Shown piece by piece: positions 49,666 to 57,306 of a stretch of DNA of 64,000 bases. A program made the translations under genes and the position numbers. Every line of letters starts with the position of its first letter. The first letter of the stretch is position 1. This DNA is from Bradyrhizobium diazoefficiens (lineage in GTDB: Bacteria; Pseudomonadota; Alphaproteobacteria; Rhizobiales; Xanthobacteraceae): positions 186,001 through 250,000 of the forward strand of contig NZ_JAFCJE010000007.1 in assembly GCF_018131185.1 (NCBI RefSeq), in the 5' to 3' direction. A model generated the notes under the pieces. It was not told the origin of the DNA. It saw nothing but the letters and a program-made list of their open reading frames with translations, and made no database searches.

Positions 49666-50739
49666 TCAATGCGAGAACGGGTAGAGTTTCCAGTATGCCT
49701 TGATCTGCCGCCAGCGATGCGCGAGCCCGTCAGGCTCGAACATCAGGAATGCGATGATGATCACCCCGATCGCGATCTCGCGCAGGAAGGTGATGTTGGT
49801 GTTGAGCGACAGCGCCTTGTCGATCACGCCGCCCTTCAAATAGTGGCTGATGAACTCCATCCCCTCGGGCAGGAGCACCACGAAAGCGGTGCCCATCAGC
49901 GTGCCCATGATCGAGCCGGTGCCGCCGATGATGATCATGGCGAGGAACAGGATCGAGCGCTCGATGCCGAATCCTTCCTGGGAGACCACGAGCTGGTAGT
50001 GCGCATAGAGCGCGCCCGCGATGCCGGCGAAGAAGGCGGCGAGGCCGAACGACAGCGTGCGGTACTTGGTGAGGTTGATGCCCATGATCTCCGCGGAGAG
50101 ATAATGGTCGCGGATCGCCACCAACGCGCGGCCGTCGCGGGTGCGCATCAGATTGGTGACCAGGATATAGCTCGCCAGCACATAGGCCAGCACGACGTAG
50201 AAGTACTGTTTGTCGCCGCGTAGCGTGTAGCCGAAGATCGAGAACGGGTTTGCGCTTGCCGGCACCGAGCCGCCCGAAAACCATTCGGCACGGGAGAAAA
50301 AGTCGAGCAGGATGTATTGCGCCGCGAGCGTCGCAATGACGAGGTACAGTCCCTTCAGCCGCGCGGCCGGGATGCCGAAGACCAGGCCGACCAGCGCGGT
50401 GACGACGCCGGCGAGCGGGATTGCGAAGAATACGGGGATCGGCGCGTTGTTGGAGATGTAGGCCGAGGTGAAGGCGCCGAGCAGGAAGAAGGCCGCGTGC
50501 CCGATCGAGATCTGGCCGGTGAAGCCGACGAGGATATTCAGACCGAGTGCCGCGATCGAGAAGATGCCGATCTGGATCAGGATGCTGAGCCAGTAGCCGC
50601 TGAAGAACTGCGGCGCGAGGCACAGCAGAAGGACGCCCGCGATAGCGAAGTTGCGGCTGGTGGTGGTCGGGAAGATCGTGGTGTCCGCCGCGTAGGAGGT
50701 ACGGAAATCACCAGCAGGAATGAGGGCAGGGCCGGCCAT
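49666..50739 (-). CDS. livM: Liv-type ABC transporter permease LivM
   Basis: 357 residues with about ten hydrophobic segments. The N-terminal 35 residues are cytosolic; ILVGFTGQISIGHAAFFLLGAFTSAYI near residue 70 is the hallmark of LivM, and AFFAGIAGALYAHYQLVVSQEGF plus GTGSIMGTLMGTAFVVLLPE near residues 230-290 contact the ATPase. It starts 3 bp after the livH stop, so the pair is translated together. Confidence 0.9.
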   Translation of the reverse strand: MAGPALIPAGDFRTSYAADTTIFPTTTSRNFAIAGVLLLCLAPQFFSGYWLSILIQIGIFSIAALGLNILVGFTGQISIGHAAFFLLGAFTSAYISNNAPIPVFFAIPLAGVVTALVGLVFGIPAARLKGLYLVIATLAAQYILLDFFSRAEWFSGGSVPASANPFSIFGYTLRGDKQYFYVVLAYVLASYILVTNLMRTRDGRALVAIRDHYLSAEIMGINLTKYRTLSFGLAAFFAGIAGALYAHYQLVVSQEGFGIERSILFLAMIIIGGTGSIMGTLMGTAFVVLLPEGMEFISHYLKGGVIDKALSLNTNITFLREIAIGVIIIAFLMFEPDGLAHRWRQIKAYWKLYPFSH

Positions 50740-50742
50740 GGG

Positions 50743-51636
50743 TCAGATCCGCTCGATGTCGTGGGTGCCGAACAGGCCGTAGGGCTTGATCATCAGCACG
50801 ATGATGAGGACGTAGAACGGCGCGATCTCGTAGAGATTGCCCCAGTGCAGGTACTCGCTGTCGACATATTGCGCGACATTCTCGAGCAAGCCGATGATGA
50901 TGCCGCCGAGCACGGCGCCGCCGACGGAGTCGAGCCCGCCGAGGATCGCAGCGGGAAACACCTTGATGCCGTAGCCGGCAAGGCCCGAGGAAACGCCGTT
51001 CACGACCGCGACGACGACGCCTGCCACCGCGGACACGGTCGCCGAGATTGCCCAGGCCATCGCGAACACGCTCTTCACGGAAATGCCGAGCGACTGCGCG
51101 ACCTGCTGGTTGAACGCCGTGGCGCGCATTGCGAGGCCGTATTTCGATGCGCGGAAGAACCAGGCCATTCCGATCATCATGGCGACGGAGACCACGAGGC
51201 TCATGACATAGACGGTTTGGATCTGAAGGCCGAGCAGGCTGACGGACTGGCTCTCGAACACGCGCGGGAACGGCTGCGGATTGACGCCGAACATCCATTT
51301 CAGCGTCGCCTGGAGCACGGTCGACAGGCCGATCGTCACCATGATCACGGAAATGATGGGCTCGCCGATCATCGGACGCAAGATCAGGACCTGGATCGCG
51401 ATGCCGAACACGAACATGAACACCAGCGTCATCGGCATGCCGATCCAGAAGGGCACCTGGTACTTCGCCAGCAGGGCCCAGCACACCCAGGCACCGACCA
51501 GAAGCAGCTCGCCTTGCGCGAAATTGACGACCTGCGTCGCCTTGTAGATCAGCACGAACGACATCGCGACCACGCCATAGAGCGTGCCGACCACGAGGCC
51601 GTTGACCAGGAGCTGGATGAGGAAATCGGTGTTCAT
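50743..51636 (-). CDS. livH: Liv-type ABC transporter permease LivH
   Basis: 297 residues, about eight membrane segments. IQLLVNGLVVGTLYGVVAMSFVLIYKATQVVNFAQGELLLVGA at the N-terminus is the LivH signature, and YGIKVFPAAILGGLDSVGGAVLGGIIIGLLE near residue 225 is the coupling region. Forms a heterodimeric channel with LivM. Upstream lies a 217-bp spacer with repeats and then the FadD-like gene. Confidence 0.9.
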   Translation of the reverse strand: MNTDFLIQLLVNGLVVGTLYGVVAMSFVLIYKATQVVNFAQGELLLVGAWVCWALLAKYQVPFWIGMPMTLVFMFVFGIAIQVLILRPMIGEPIISVIMVTIGLSTVLQATLKWMFGVNPQPFPRVFESQSVSLLGLQIQTVYVMSLVVSVAMMIGMAWFFRASKYGLAMRATAFNQQVAQSLGISVKSVFAMAWAISATVSAVAGVVVAVVNGVSSGLAGYGIKVFPAAILGGLDSVGGAVLGGIIIGLLENVAQYVDSEYLHWGNLYEIAPFYVLIIVLMIKPYGLFGTHDIERI

Positions 51637-51853
51637 GTGATGCTCGCGGACAGATGCGGCGCGCTCTTCCCCTCTCCCCTTGTGGGAGAGGGTGGCTTCG
51701 CGAAGCGAAGACGGCTGAGGGGGTGTTTCGGCAGTGACGATGCGGAGAGATGATCCCTCGCCCGAGTGAGGGTGTGGCTGACATCGGGGAGGCCCTCTCC
51801 CTCAAGGGCAGAGGGCGCATCATCCGGCATCGCGCGCTGGGCGGGAAGCGAGC
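51637..51853. repeat. Spacer between fadD-like gene and livH, filled with small inverted repeats
   Basis: Four dyads in 217 bp: CCCTCTCCC stem 51670-51678/51684-51692 with a CTTGT loop; the perfect 12-mer GCTTCGCGAAGC at 51695-51706; CCCTC/GAGGG at 51755-51759/51768-51772; GCCCTCT/AGAGGGC at 51792-51798/51810-51816. These match a type of short repetitive element that I associate with Bradyrhizobium-like genomes. They may modulate readthrough from the ligase gene into livH. Confidence 0.6.
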
Positions 51854-53785
51854 TCACTCCGCAGCCTCCGCCATGTGCCCATGCCCGCCGAGATCCACCA
51901 CGCGCAGCGTCGTGCGGACGCGCTGCGTGGTGCCGTCCTGGAAGCGGATCACGGTGTCGACGGGGATGTCCGCATCGCCGCGGTAGATGGCGTCGATGAT
52001 CCCGGCGTATTTCTCGTTGATGACGCTGCGGCGCACCTTTCTGGTGCGGGTGAGCTCGCCGTCGTCGGCGTCGAGCTCCTTGTAGAGCAGCAGGAAGCGC
52101 GAGATGCGCTGGGCCGGCGGCAGCGTCGCGTTGACGGTCTCGACCTCCTTGTGGAGCAGCGCATAGACTTCGGGCCGCGAGGCGAGGTCGCTGTAGGTCG
52201 TGAACGAGAGGCGGTTCTTCTCCGCCCATTTGGAGATGATGGAGTAGCGGATGCAGATCATTGCTGCGAGCGCATCGCGGCCAGCCCCGAGCACCACGGC
52301 TTCGGCGATATAGGGCGAGAATTTCAGCTTGTTCTCGATGAATTGCGGCGAGAAGCGTTCGCCGCGCGAGGTCTCGGCGAGGTCCTTGATTCGGTCTATG
52401 ACGACGAGCTGCTGGTTCGCGTTGAAATAGCCGGCGTCTCCCGACAACATCCAGCCGTCCTTGATGTCGGCGACGCTTGCTTCCGGGTTCTTGTAATAGC
52501 CAAGGAACATGTTGGGGTGCCGCACCACGATCTCGCCGACGCCGTGGATGTCGGCATTGTCGATGCGGATCTCGACGCTGTCAGACATCGGCACGCCGGT
52601 GGTGTCAGGATCGACCTTGCCCTCGGGATGCAGCGTATAGGCTCCCAGCAGCTCGGTCTGGCCGTACAGCGTGCGCAACGGCACGCCCATCGCCTGGAAA
52701 AACTTGAAGGTCTCTGGGCCGAGCGCGGCGCCGCCGGTCGCCGCCGAGCGCAAGCGCGTGAAGCCAAGGCGGTCGCGCAGCGCGCGGAACAGGATCGCGT
52801 CGGCAAGACCGGAGCGCTTGCCCTGCGCGAGCGCGGCCAGACCCGACTTCATGCCGACATCGAACATGCGCTGCTTTAGGGGCGTCGCGTCCATCACCTT
52901 GGCGCGAACGTCCGCGGCGATCGACTCCCAGACGCGGGGCGCGAACAGAACGAACGTCGGCGCGATCTCGCGCAGATCGTTCATCATGGTGTCCGGCTCT
53001 TCGACGAAGTTGATCTTCATCCGGCAAAGGAGGCCTTTGCCGAGCACGTAGACCTGTTCCATGATCCAGGGCAAGGGCAGCACCGAGACGTATTCGTCGT
53101 CGGGGCCCTTCGGGTCAAAGGCGAGATAGGTGGCGCAATGGCCGAGCACGCGGCCAGCCGCAAGCATCGCCAGCTTGGGATGCGAGGTCGTGCCCGAGGT
53201 TGTGCAGAGGATCGCGACATCCTCGCCCTTGGTCGCGTCCACTAGGCGATCGTAAAGCTCCGGCTCCCGCGCGGCACGTGCCCGGCCGAGCTCGGCAAAC
53301 GTCTCCGCGGACATCAGTCGCGGCTCGTCGTATTTCCTCATTCCGCGCGGATCGGAATAGATGATGTGCTTCAGCTTCGGCGCGCGCTCGGCGAGGGTGA
53401 GGAGCTTGTCGACCTGCTCCTCATCCTCGGCGAAGACGAGCTGCGCCTCGCCATAGTTGAGGAGATAGGAGGCCTCCTCGTCGAGCACGTCGCGATAAAG
53501 TCCGAGGCTGAGGCCGCCAATGGCGTGTGTCGCCACTTCCGCCGCCACCCAGTCCGGCCGGTTGTCGCCGATGATGCCGATGACGTCGCCGCGGCCAAGG
53601 CCCACTTCGAGAAGACCGAGTGCAAACTCGCGCACGCGGGTCTGATAGTCGTTCCAGGTGAACACCCGCCAGAGCCCGAGATCCTTCTCGCGCAATGCGA
53701 TCTCGTTGCCATGCTCCTTCGCGTTGAGCCGGAGCATCTTCGGATAGGTGTCGGCCTTCGCGACGCGGCCTGCGTAATCCATCAT
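51854..53785 (-). CDS. Long-chain-type AMP-forming acyl-CoA synthetase (FadD15-like)
   Basis: 643 residues, ANL superfamily. AMP-binding loop TTSGTTSHPKLAML near residue 195, LYGQTELLGAYT near 378, SGDAGYFNANQQLVVIDRIKD (ATP/lid hinge) near 465, and SRGERFSPQFIENKLK near 490. It lacks the usual TSGTTGxPKG loop: TSGTTSHPK replaces it, although the Lys persists. It would activate a hydrophobic or aromatic acid imported by the transporter. Coupled by ATGA to livG and followed by livH, so it is an internal part of the transporter operon. Confidence 0.85.
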   Translation of the reverse strand: MMDYAGRVAKADTYPKMLRLNAKEHGNEIALREKDLGLWRVFTWNDYQTRVREFALGLLEVGLGRGDVIGIIGDNRPDWVAAEVATHAIGGLSLGLYRDVLDEEASYLLNYGEAQLVFAEDEEQVDKLLTLAERAPKLKHIIYSDPRGMRKYDEPRLMSAETFAELGRARAAREPELYDRLVDATKGEDVAILCTTSGTTSHPKLAMLAAGRVLGHCATYLAFDPKGPDDEYVSVLPLPWIMEQVYVLGKGLLCRMKINFVEEPDTMMNDLREIAPTFVLFAPRVWESIAADVRAKVMDATPLKQRMFDVGMKSGLAALAQGKRSGLADAILFRALRDRLGFTRLRSAATGGAALGPETFKFFQAMGVPLRTLYGQTELLGAYTLHPEGKVDPDTTGVPMSDSVEIRIDNADIHGVGEIVVRHPNMFLGYYKNPEASVADIKDGWMLSGDAGYFNANQQLVVIDRIKDLAETSRGERFSPQFIENKLKFSPYIAEAVVLGAGRDALAAMICIRYSIISKWAEKNRLSFTTYSDLASRPEVYALLHKEVETVNATLPPAQRISRFLLLYKELDADDGELTRTRKVRRSVINEKYAGIIDAIYRGDADIPVDTVIRFQDGTTQRVRTTLRVVDLGGHGHMAEAAE

Positions 53786-54603
53786 GCCGCGCTCTCCTGC
53801 GCTGGCGGAGCGTCGTCGGGATCGACCAGCACCTCGTCTTCCTCGCCGAGATAGGCGCGCCTGACGTGGGGATCGGCAAGCACGGTCGCCGGGTCACCCT
53901 CGGCGATCTTCTTGCCGAAATCCAGCACCATGACCCGATGGGAGATGTCCATCACCACGCCCATGTCGTGCTCGATCATCACCACCGTCATCCCGAACTC
54001 CTCGTTGAGGTCGACGATGTAGCGGGCCATGTCCTCCTTCTCCTCGAAGTTCATGCCGGCCATCGGCTCGTCGAGGAGGATGAGACGCGGCTCCAGCGCC
54101 ATGGCGCGGGCGAGCTCCACGCGCTTGCGCAGGCCGTAGGAGAGGGTGCCGGCGGTGGCTTTTCGCACCGACTGGAGATCGAGGAAGTCGATGATCTCCT
54201 CGACCTTGCGGCGGTGCGCGAGCTCCTCCTTGCGCGCGCCGGTGAGCCAGTACAGCGAGCCCGTGAGGAAATTGTTCTTCAGAAGGTGATGACGCCCGAC
54301 CATGATGTTGTCGAGCACGCTCATGTGGTGGAACAGCGCGAGGTTCTGGAAGGTGCGGCCGATGCCGAGCGAGGCGCGGGCATTCGGCGTCAAGCCGGTG
54401 ATGTCGCGGCCCTGGTAGAAAAGATGGCCCTCGGTCGGCTTGTAGCGGCCGGAAATACAGTTCACGATCGAGGTCTTGCCGGCGCCGTTGGGGCCGATGA
54501 TCGAGAACAGCTCACCCTCCCTGATGGCGAAGCTGACGTCGGTCAGCGCGCGGACGCCGCCGAACCGCAAGGACACGCCGCGCACTTCAAGACTGGTAGC
54601 CAC
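53782..54603 (-). CDS. livG: Branched-chain-type amino-acid ABC transporter ATP-binding protein
   Basis: 273 residues. Walker A GPNGAGKTSIVN near residue 38, a long helical insertion (HHLLKNNFLTGSLYWLTGARKEELAHRRKVEEI) typical of LivG, signature LSYGLRKRVELARAMALEPRLILLDEPMAGMN near 150, and VVMIEHDMGVVM (H-loop). GTG at 54603 is preferred; GGGAGGG sits about 9 bp upstream, and a TTG at 54606 is the alternative. Likely first gene of the livG-fadD-livH-livM-livK-livF transcript. Confidence 0.9.
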   Translation of the reverse strand: MATSLEVRGVSLRFGGVRALTDVSFAIREGELFSIIGPNGAGKTSIVNCISGRYKPTEGHLFYQGRDITGLTPNARASLGIGRTFQNLALFHHMSVLDNIMVGRHHLLKNNFLTGSLYWLTGARKEELAHRRKVEEIIDFLDLQSVRKATAGTLSYGLRKRVELARAMALEPRLILLDEPMAGMNFEEKEDMARYIVDLNEEFGMTVVMIEHDMGVVMDISHRVMVLDFGKKIAEGDPATVLADPHVRRAYLGEEDEVLVDPDDAPPAQESAA

Positions 54604-54941
54604 CAAACGAATCCCTCCCGGTGATGGCGCACTTCAGTGGCGCTCTTCGTCCGTTCCTTCCGGGCGATCCTAGTACGGTGGTGCCGGTGAGGCCATGCAG
54701 CAGATGGTCTCGACCGGAGCCCGCGCCACTCTCGTTCCCGTTTGGGATCAAAAGCCGCATTGCCCGAGGTGGTCCTCAATAGGGGATAGCGCTATTTTGA
54801 AATGTCTCCCGGCTGACAATTCTGCGACAAAGTTTGCCGGGCGGCTGTGGCCTTCATCTTTCGTCGGATGGCGGTCGAAATCATCATGCTGCATTGCAGC
54901 AGAAGGCGGAGCGACGGAACGGTGCGGCTGGCGGCGAGATC
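54604..54941. other. Divergent control region between livG and the Crp/Fnr gene
   Basis: 338 bp without a convincing gene. It contains the perfect 10-bp palindrome ATAGCGCTAT at 54786-54795, next to a TTGAAA box (54798-54803). No canonical Fnr/FixK box (TTGAT-N4-ATCAA) is visible. The central position suits an operator read by the adjacent Crp/Fnr protein; promoters for both sides must lie here but I could not fix them. Confidence 0.35.
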
Positions 54942-55616
54942 ATGATTTCAGAAGATCATCTGAAGCGCGTCGCCGCCTGGTCGCGCGAGCTCACGCGAGC
55001 GGAGATCGAGGTCGCGCGGGCCGGAATCACCGAGCGGTCATACGGCACCGGCGAGACCGTGTTCATGCGCGGAGATATTTTTGCCTATTGGGCCGGCATG
55101 GTGGGCGGCCTTGCCCGCATGGGCGGCGTCTCGCGGGACGGCAAGGAGACCAGCCTTGCAGGGCTTACGGCGGGGGCCTGGTTCGGCGAGGGCAGCGTGC
55201 TCAAGAACGAGCCGCGCCGCTATGACGTGGTCGCGCTACGCGACAGCCGCGTCGCTCTGATGGAACGCAGTGCCTTCATGTGGCTGTTCGAGAACAGCGT
55301 CGGCTTCAACCGCTTTCTGGTGCGCCAGCTCAACGAACGGCTCGGCCAGTTCATCGGCATGCTCGAGGTCAACCGCACGCTGGATGCCACCGCGCGCCTC
55401 GCCCGCAGCATCGCCTCGCTGTACAACCCGATCCTCTATCCGGAATCGACGGCGCATCTGGAGATCACCCAGGAGGAAATCGGCGCGCTCTCCGGCATGT
55501 CCCGCCAGAACGCCAACCGGGCGCTGAACCGGCTGGAGAAGGAGGGACTGCTGCGGCTGGAATATGGCGGCATCACCATCCTCGATATCGAGCGGCTGCG
55601 CGGGTACGGTGACTAG
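54942..55616 (+). CDS. Crp/Fnr-family transcriptional regulator
   Basis: 224 residues. The N-terminal cyclic-nucleotide-binding-like jelly roll spans residues 15-125 (ERSYGTGETVFMRGDIFAYW, GAWFGEGSVLKNEPRRYDVVALRDSRVALM). The C-terminal winged helix has ITQEEIGALSGMSRQNANRALNRLEKEGLL near residues 170-200. There is no N-terminal Cys cluster, so it is not an FeS oxygen sensor of the Fnr type. The PRRYDVV stretch replaces the typical RSATVVA cAMP-contacting motif, so cAMP binding is doubtful. The ATG at 54942 with GGCGAGA upstream is used. It may regulate the divergent liv operon. Confidence 0.85.
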   Translation: MISEDHLKRVAAWSRELTRAEIEVARAGITERSYGTGETVFMRGDIFAYWAGMVGGLARMGGVSRDGKETSLAGLTAGAWFGEGSVLKNEPRRYDVVALRDSRVALMERSAFMWLFENSVGFNRFLVRQLNERLGQFIGMLEVNRTLDATARLARSIASLYNPILYPESTAHLEITQEEIGALSGMSRQNANRALNRLEKEGLLRLEYGGITILDIERLRGYGD

Positions 55617-55706
55617 AGCGTTTTCGAGCGAAGTGGATACCGGTTCGCGTCAAGAAACCGCGTCAGAACGAGAATCTCGTTCCGATTCATCGGAACGGGA
55701 CTCTAG
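55613..55706. repeat. Dispersed-type intergenic repeat overlapping both convergent stop codons
   Basis: The 94-bp segment is bounded by CTAGAG (55613-55618) and CTCTAG (55701-55706), and contains an internal dyad CGTTCCGAT/ATCGGAACG (55678-55686/55689-55697). Its sequence (GCGTTTTCGAGCGAAGTGG...) recalls a repeat found many times in Bradyrhizobium genomes. The crp stop TAG (55614-55616) and the MFS stop (55703-55705 on the minus strand) lie in the two terminal CTAG motifs. It probably also acts as a bidirectional terminator. Confidence 0.6.
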
Positions 55707-56965
55707 CGCGCATTGGCGGGGGCGTGCGTCGGCCAGAGATCAGCGCGCCAGCGGATCGCGATCGCCAGCATCGCGATGAAGCCCGCGGCGGCATAGAGCG
55801 AGCCGGTCGCGGAATAGCCGATGATGTCGATCAGGCTGCCGGCGGCGAGCAACCCCAGCGGCAGGCCATAGATCACCATCATGCGCACACCCATGACGCG
55901 GCCGCGCAGATGGGCACTCGCCGTTCGCATCAGGATCACGGCGGCCGAGATCATCGACATGCTCTGCGCGATACCGGCGAGAACGAGGCAGGCCATCGCC
56001 ACCGGCATGGTCCTGACCTCGACGAAGATCAGTAGCATGGCGTACCAGGCCAGCGTCGCGCCGATCAGAAGCCGGGCAATGCGCAGCCCGCTGACGAGAC
56101 TGAGCGTGATAGAGCCGATCAGCGAGCCGACGGCGAAGCTCGCCGAGAGATAGCCGAGGCCGGTCTGGTCGGTCTGGAAGATCTCTCGCGCGATATAGGG
56201 CAGCAATCCGCCGGTGAAAGGAAAAGCGGTGAGATTGGCGAGGAAAGCGACGCAGAGCGCCGCGCGCATTCCCGGGCCGTTCCACGCGTAGACGATCCCC
56301 TCCTTGAGGTCGCCGAACAATCGCGAAATGGCGCGGCTGTCGGCGGGAAGATCGGTCGTGGTGATAATTCTTTTCGGCCGGCTCAGGCAGAGCATGAGAA
56401 GCGCGGCCGAGAAGTAGAGACAGGCGATCGCGACATAGACGAGGCCGATGCCGAGGACGGCGAACAGCCCGGCGCCCGTCAACGCTCCGGCGATGCGGGC
56501 GCTGTCCTGGGTGGTGCGTGCAACGCTGATGGCGCCCACCAGTTGCTCGGGCGGCATGATCTCGGCGAGCAGCGCGCCCCGGACGCCCAGATCCGAAGGG
56601 CGGATCAGGCCCATGATCGCGACGATGATCATGACGCTCAGCGGCGACAAATGACCGGTCAGCGCCAGAACCATGATGGTCGACGAGAGCACCGTATAGG
56701 CCAGACGCATCACGACCAGCAGATCGCGATGGCCCATGCGGTCGCCGATCATGCCGAACACCGGCGCGACCAATGTCCCGACGAACTGGAGCGAGGCAAG
56801 CACGGTGAGCAGCAGCACCGAGCCGGTCTCGACCAGGATGTACCAGCCGAGCACCAGCGTCTCGACCTCGAAGGCCCAGGAGGTGAGCAGGTCGGACGGC
56901 CACTGGAAGCGATAGTTGCGGATGCGGAATGGCGCGAGCGCGGAAGGTCGTGCGGCTGTGTTCAA
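55703..56965 (-). CDS. MFS transporter (EntS-like MFS_3 type)
   Basis: 420 residues with about 12 membrane segments. FRIRNYRFQWPSDLLTSWAFEVETLVLGWYILVETG opens the protein, FGMIGDRMGHRDLLVVMR is the loop 2-3 motif A, and RASDLGVRG-like PSDLGVRGALLAE and HLRGRVMGVRMM stretches fit the MFS_3 (EntS/MdtX-type) exporters. The only start is TTG at 56965, which I accept because homology-like sequence begins immediately; a start error is possible. Substrate unknown; could export a siderophore or drug. Stop codon falls inside the adjoining repeat. Confidence 0.78.
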   Translation of the reverse strand: MNTAARPSALAPFRIRNYRFQWPSDLLTSWAFEVETLVLGWYILVETGSVLLLTVLASLQFVGTLVAPVFGMIGDRMGHRDLLVVMRLAYTVLSSTIMVLALTGHLSPLSVMIIVAIMGLIRPSDLGVRGALLAEIMPPEQLVGAISVARTTQDSARIAGALTGAGLFAVLGIGLVYVAIACLYFSAALLMLCLSRPKRIITTTDLPADSRAISRLFGDLKEGIVYAWNGPGMRAALCVAFLANLTAFPFTGGLLPYIAREIFQTDQTGLGYLSASFAVGSLIGSITLSLVSGLRIARLLIGATLAWYAMLLIFVEVRTMPVAMACLVLAGIAQSMSMISAAVILMRTASAHLRGRVMGVRMMVIYGLPLGLLAAGSLIDIIGYSATGSLYAAAGFIAMLAIAIRWRADLWPTHAPANAR

Positions 56966-57306
56966 GATGCGATGACGGGTTTCACGGCGATTCCCTGCCC
57001 TTATTAATTATTCGTTCTTCTGTTCGTGAGCGTAGTACCGGTGACGCGCGTGTCAATTGACGCTACGGCATGCCGCCATGCTTGCCGACAATTTGCGCTG
57101 CGCCATGAATCACTTCGCGCTGCGGCCGGCTTTCGATCCGCCAGTGCACCCGCAGCATTGCTTCGCCGTCTGATCCGCTACGAAGGGGGGACCAGTCGCC
57201 GCCGCTTGCTCTTCCGGTCCGTCGAGCCCATTCTGGTCCGCATCCTGGGCCCATGAGGTCGGGCTCAGCGGATAGCGCCATCGCGGCTCCCGCGAGGTTT
57301 TGGGCC
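56966..57306. other. Divergent spacer between MFS transporter and cyclase genes
   Basis: 341 bp with no persuasive gene. An AT-rich tract (about 57000-57012) close to the MFS start and a perfect 10-bp palindrome GTCAATTGAC at 57052-57061, whose two halves read as TTGAC -35-like boxes in opposite directions (TTGACA on the minus strand 57051-57056, TTGACG on the plus strand 57057-57062). Suitable -10 boxes are not clear. Confidence 0.35.

Noticed and set aside
50317..51753. 478-codon plus-strand frame over livM and livH
   Set aside because: Extremely rich in Asp, Glu, His and Arg, as expected for the reverse complement of membrane-segment codons; livM and livH are certain.
54604..54941. Fnr/FixK box controlling the Crp/Fnr gene or liv operon
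   Set aside because: No TTGAT-N4-ATCAA or close variant is visible; only a short ATAGCGCTAT palindrome.
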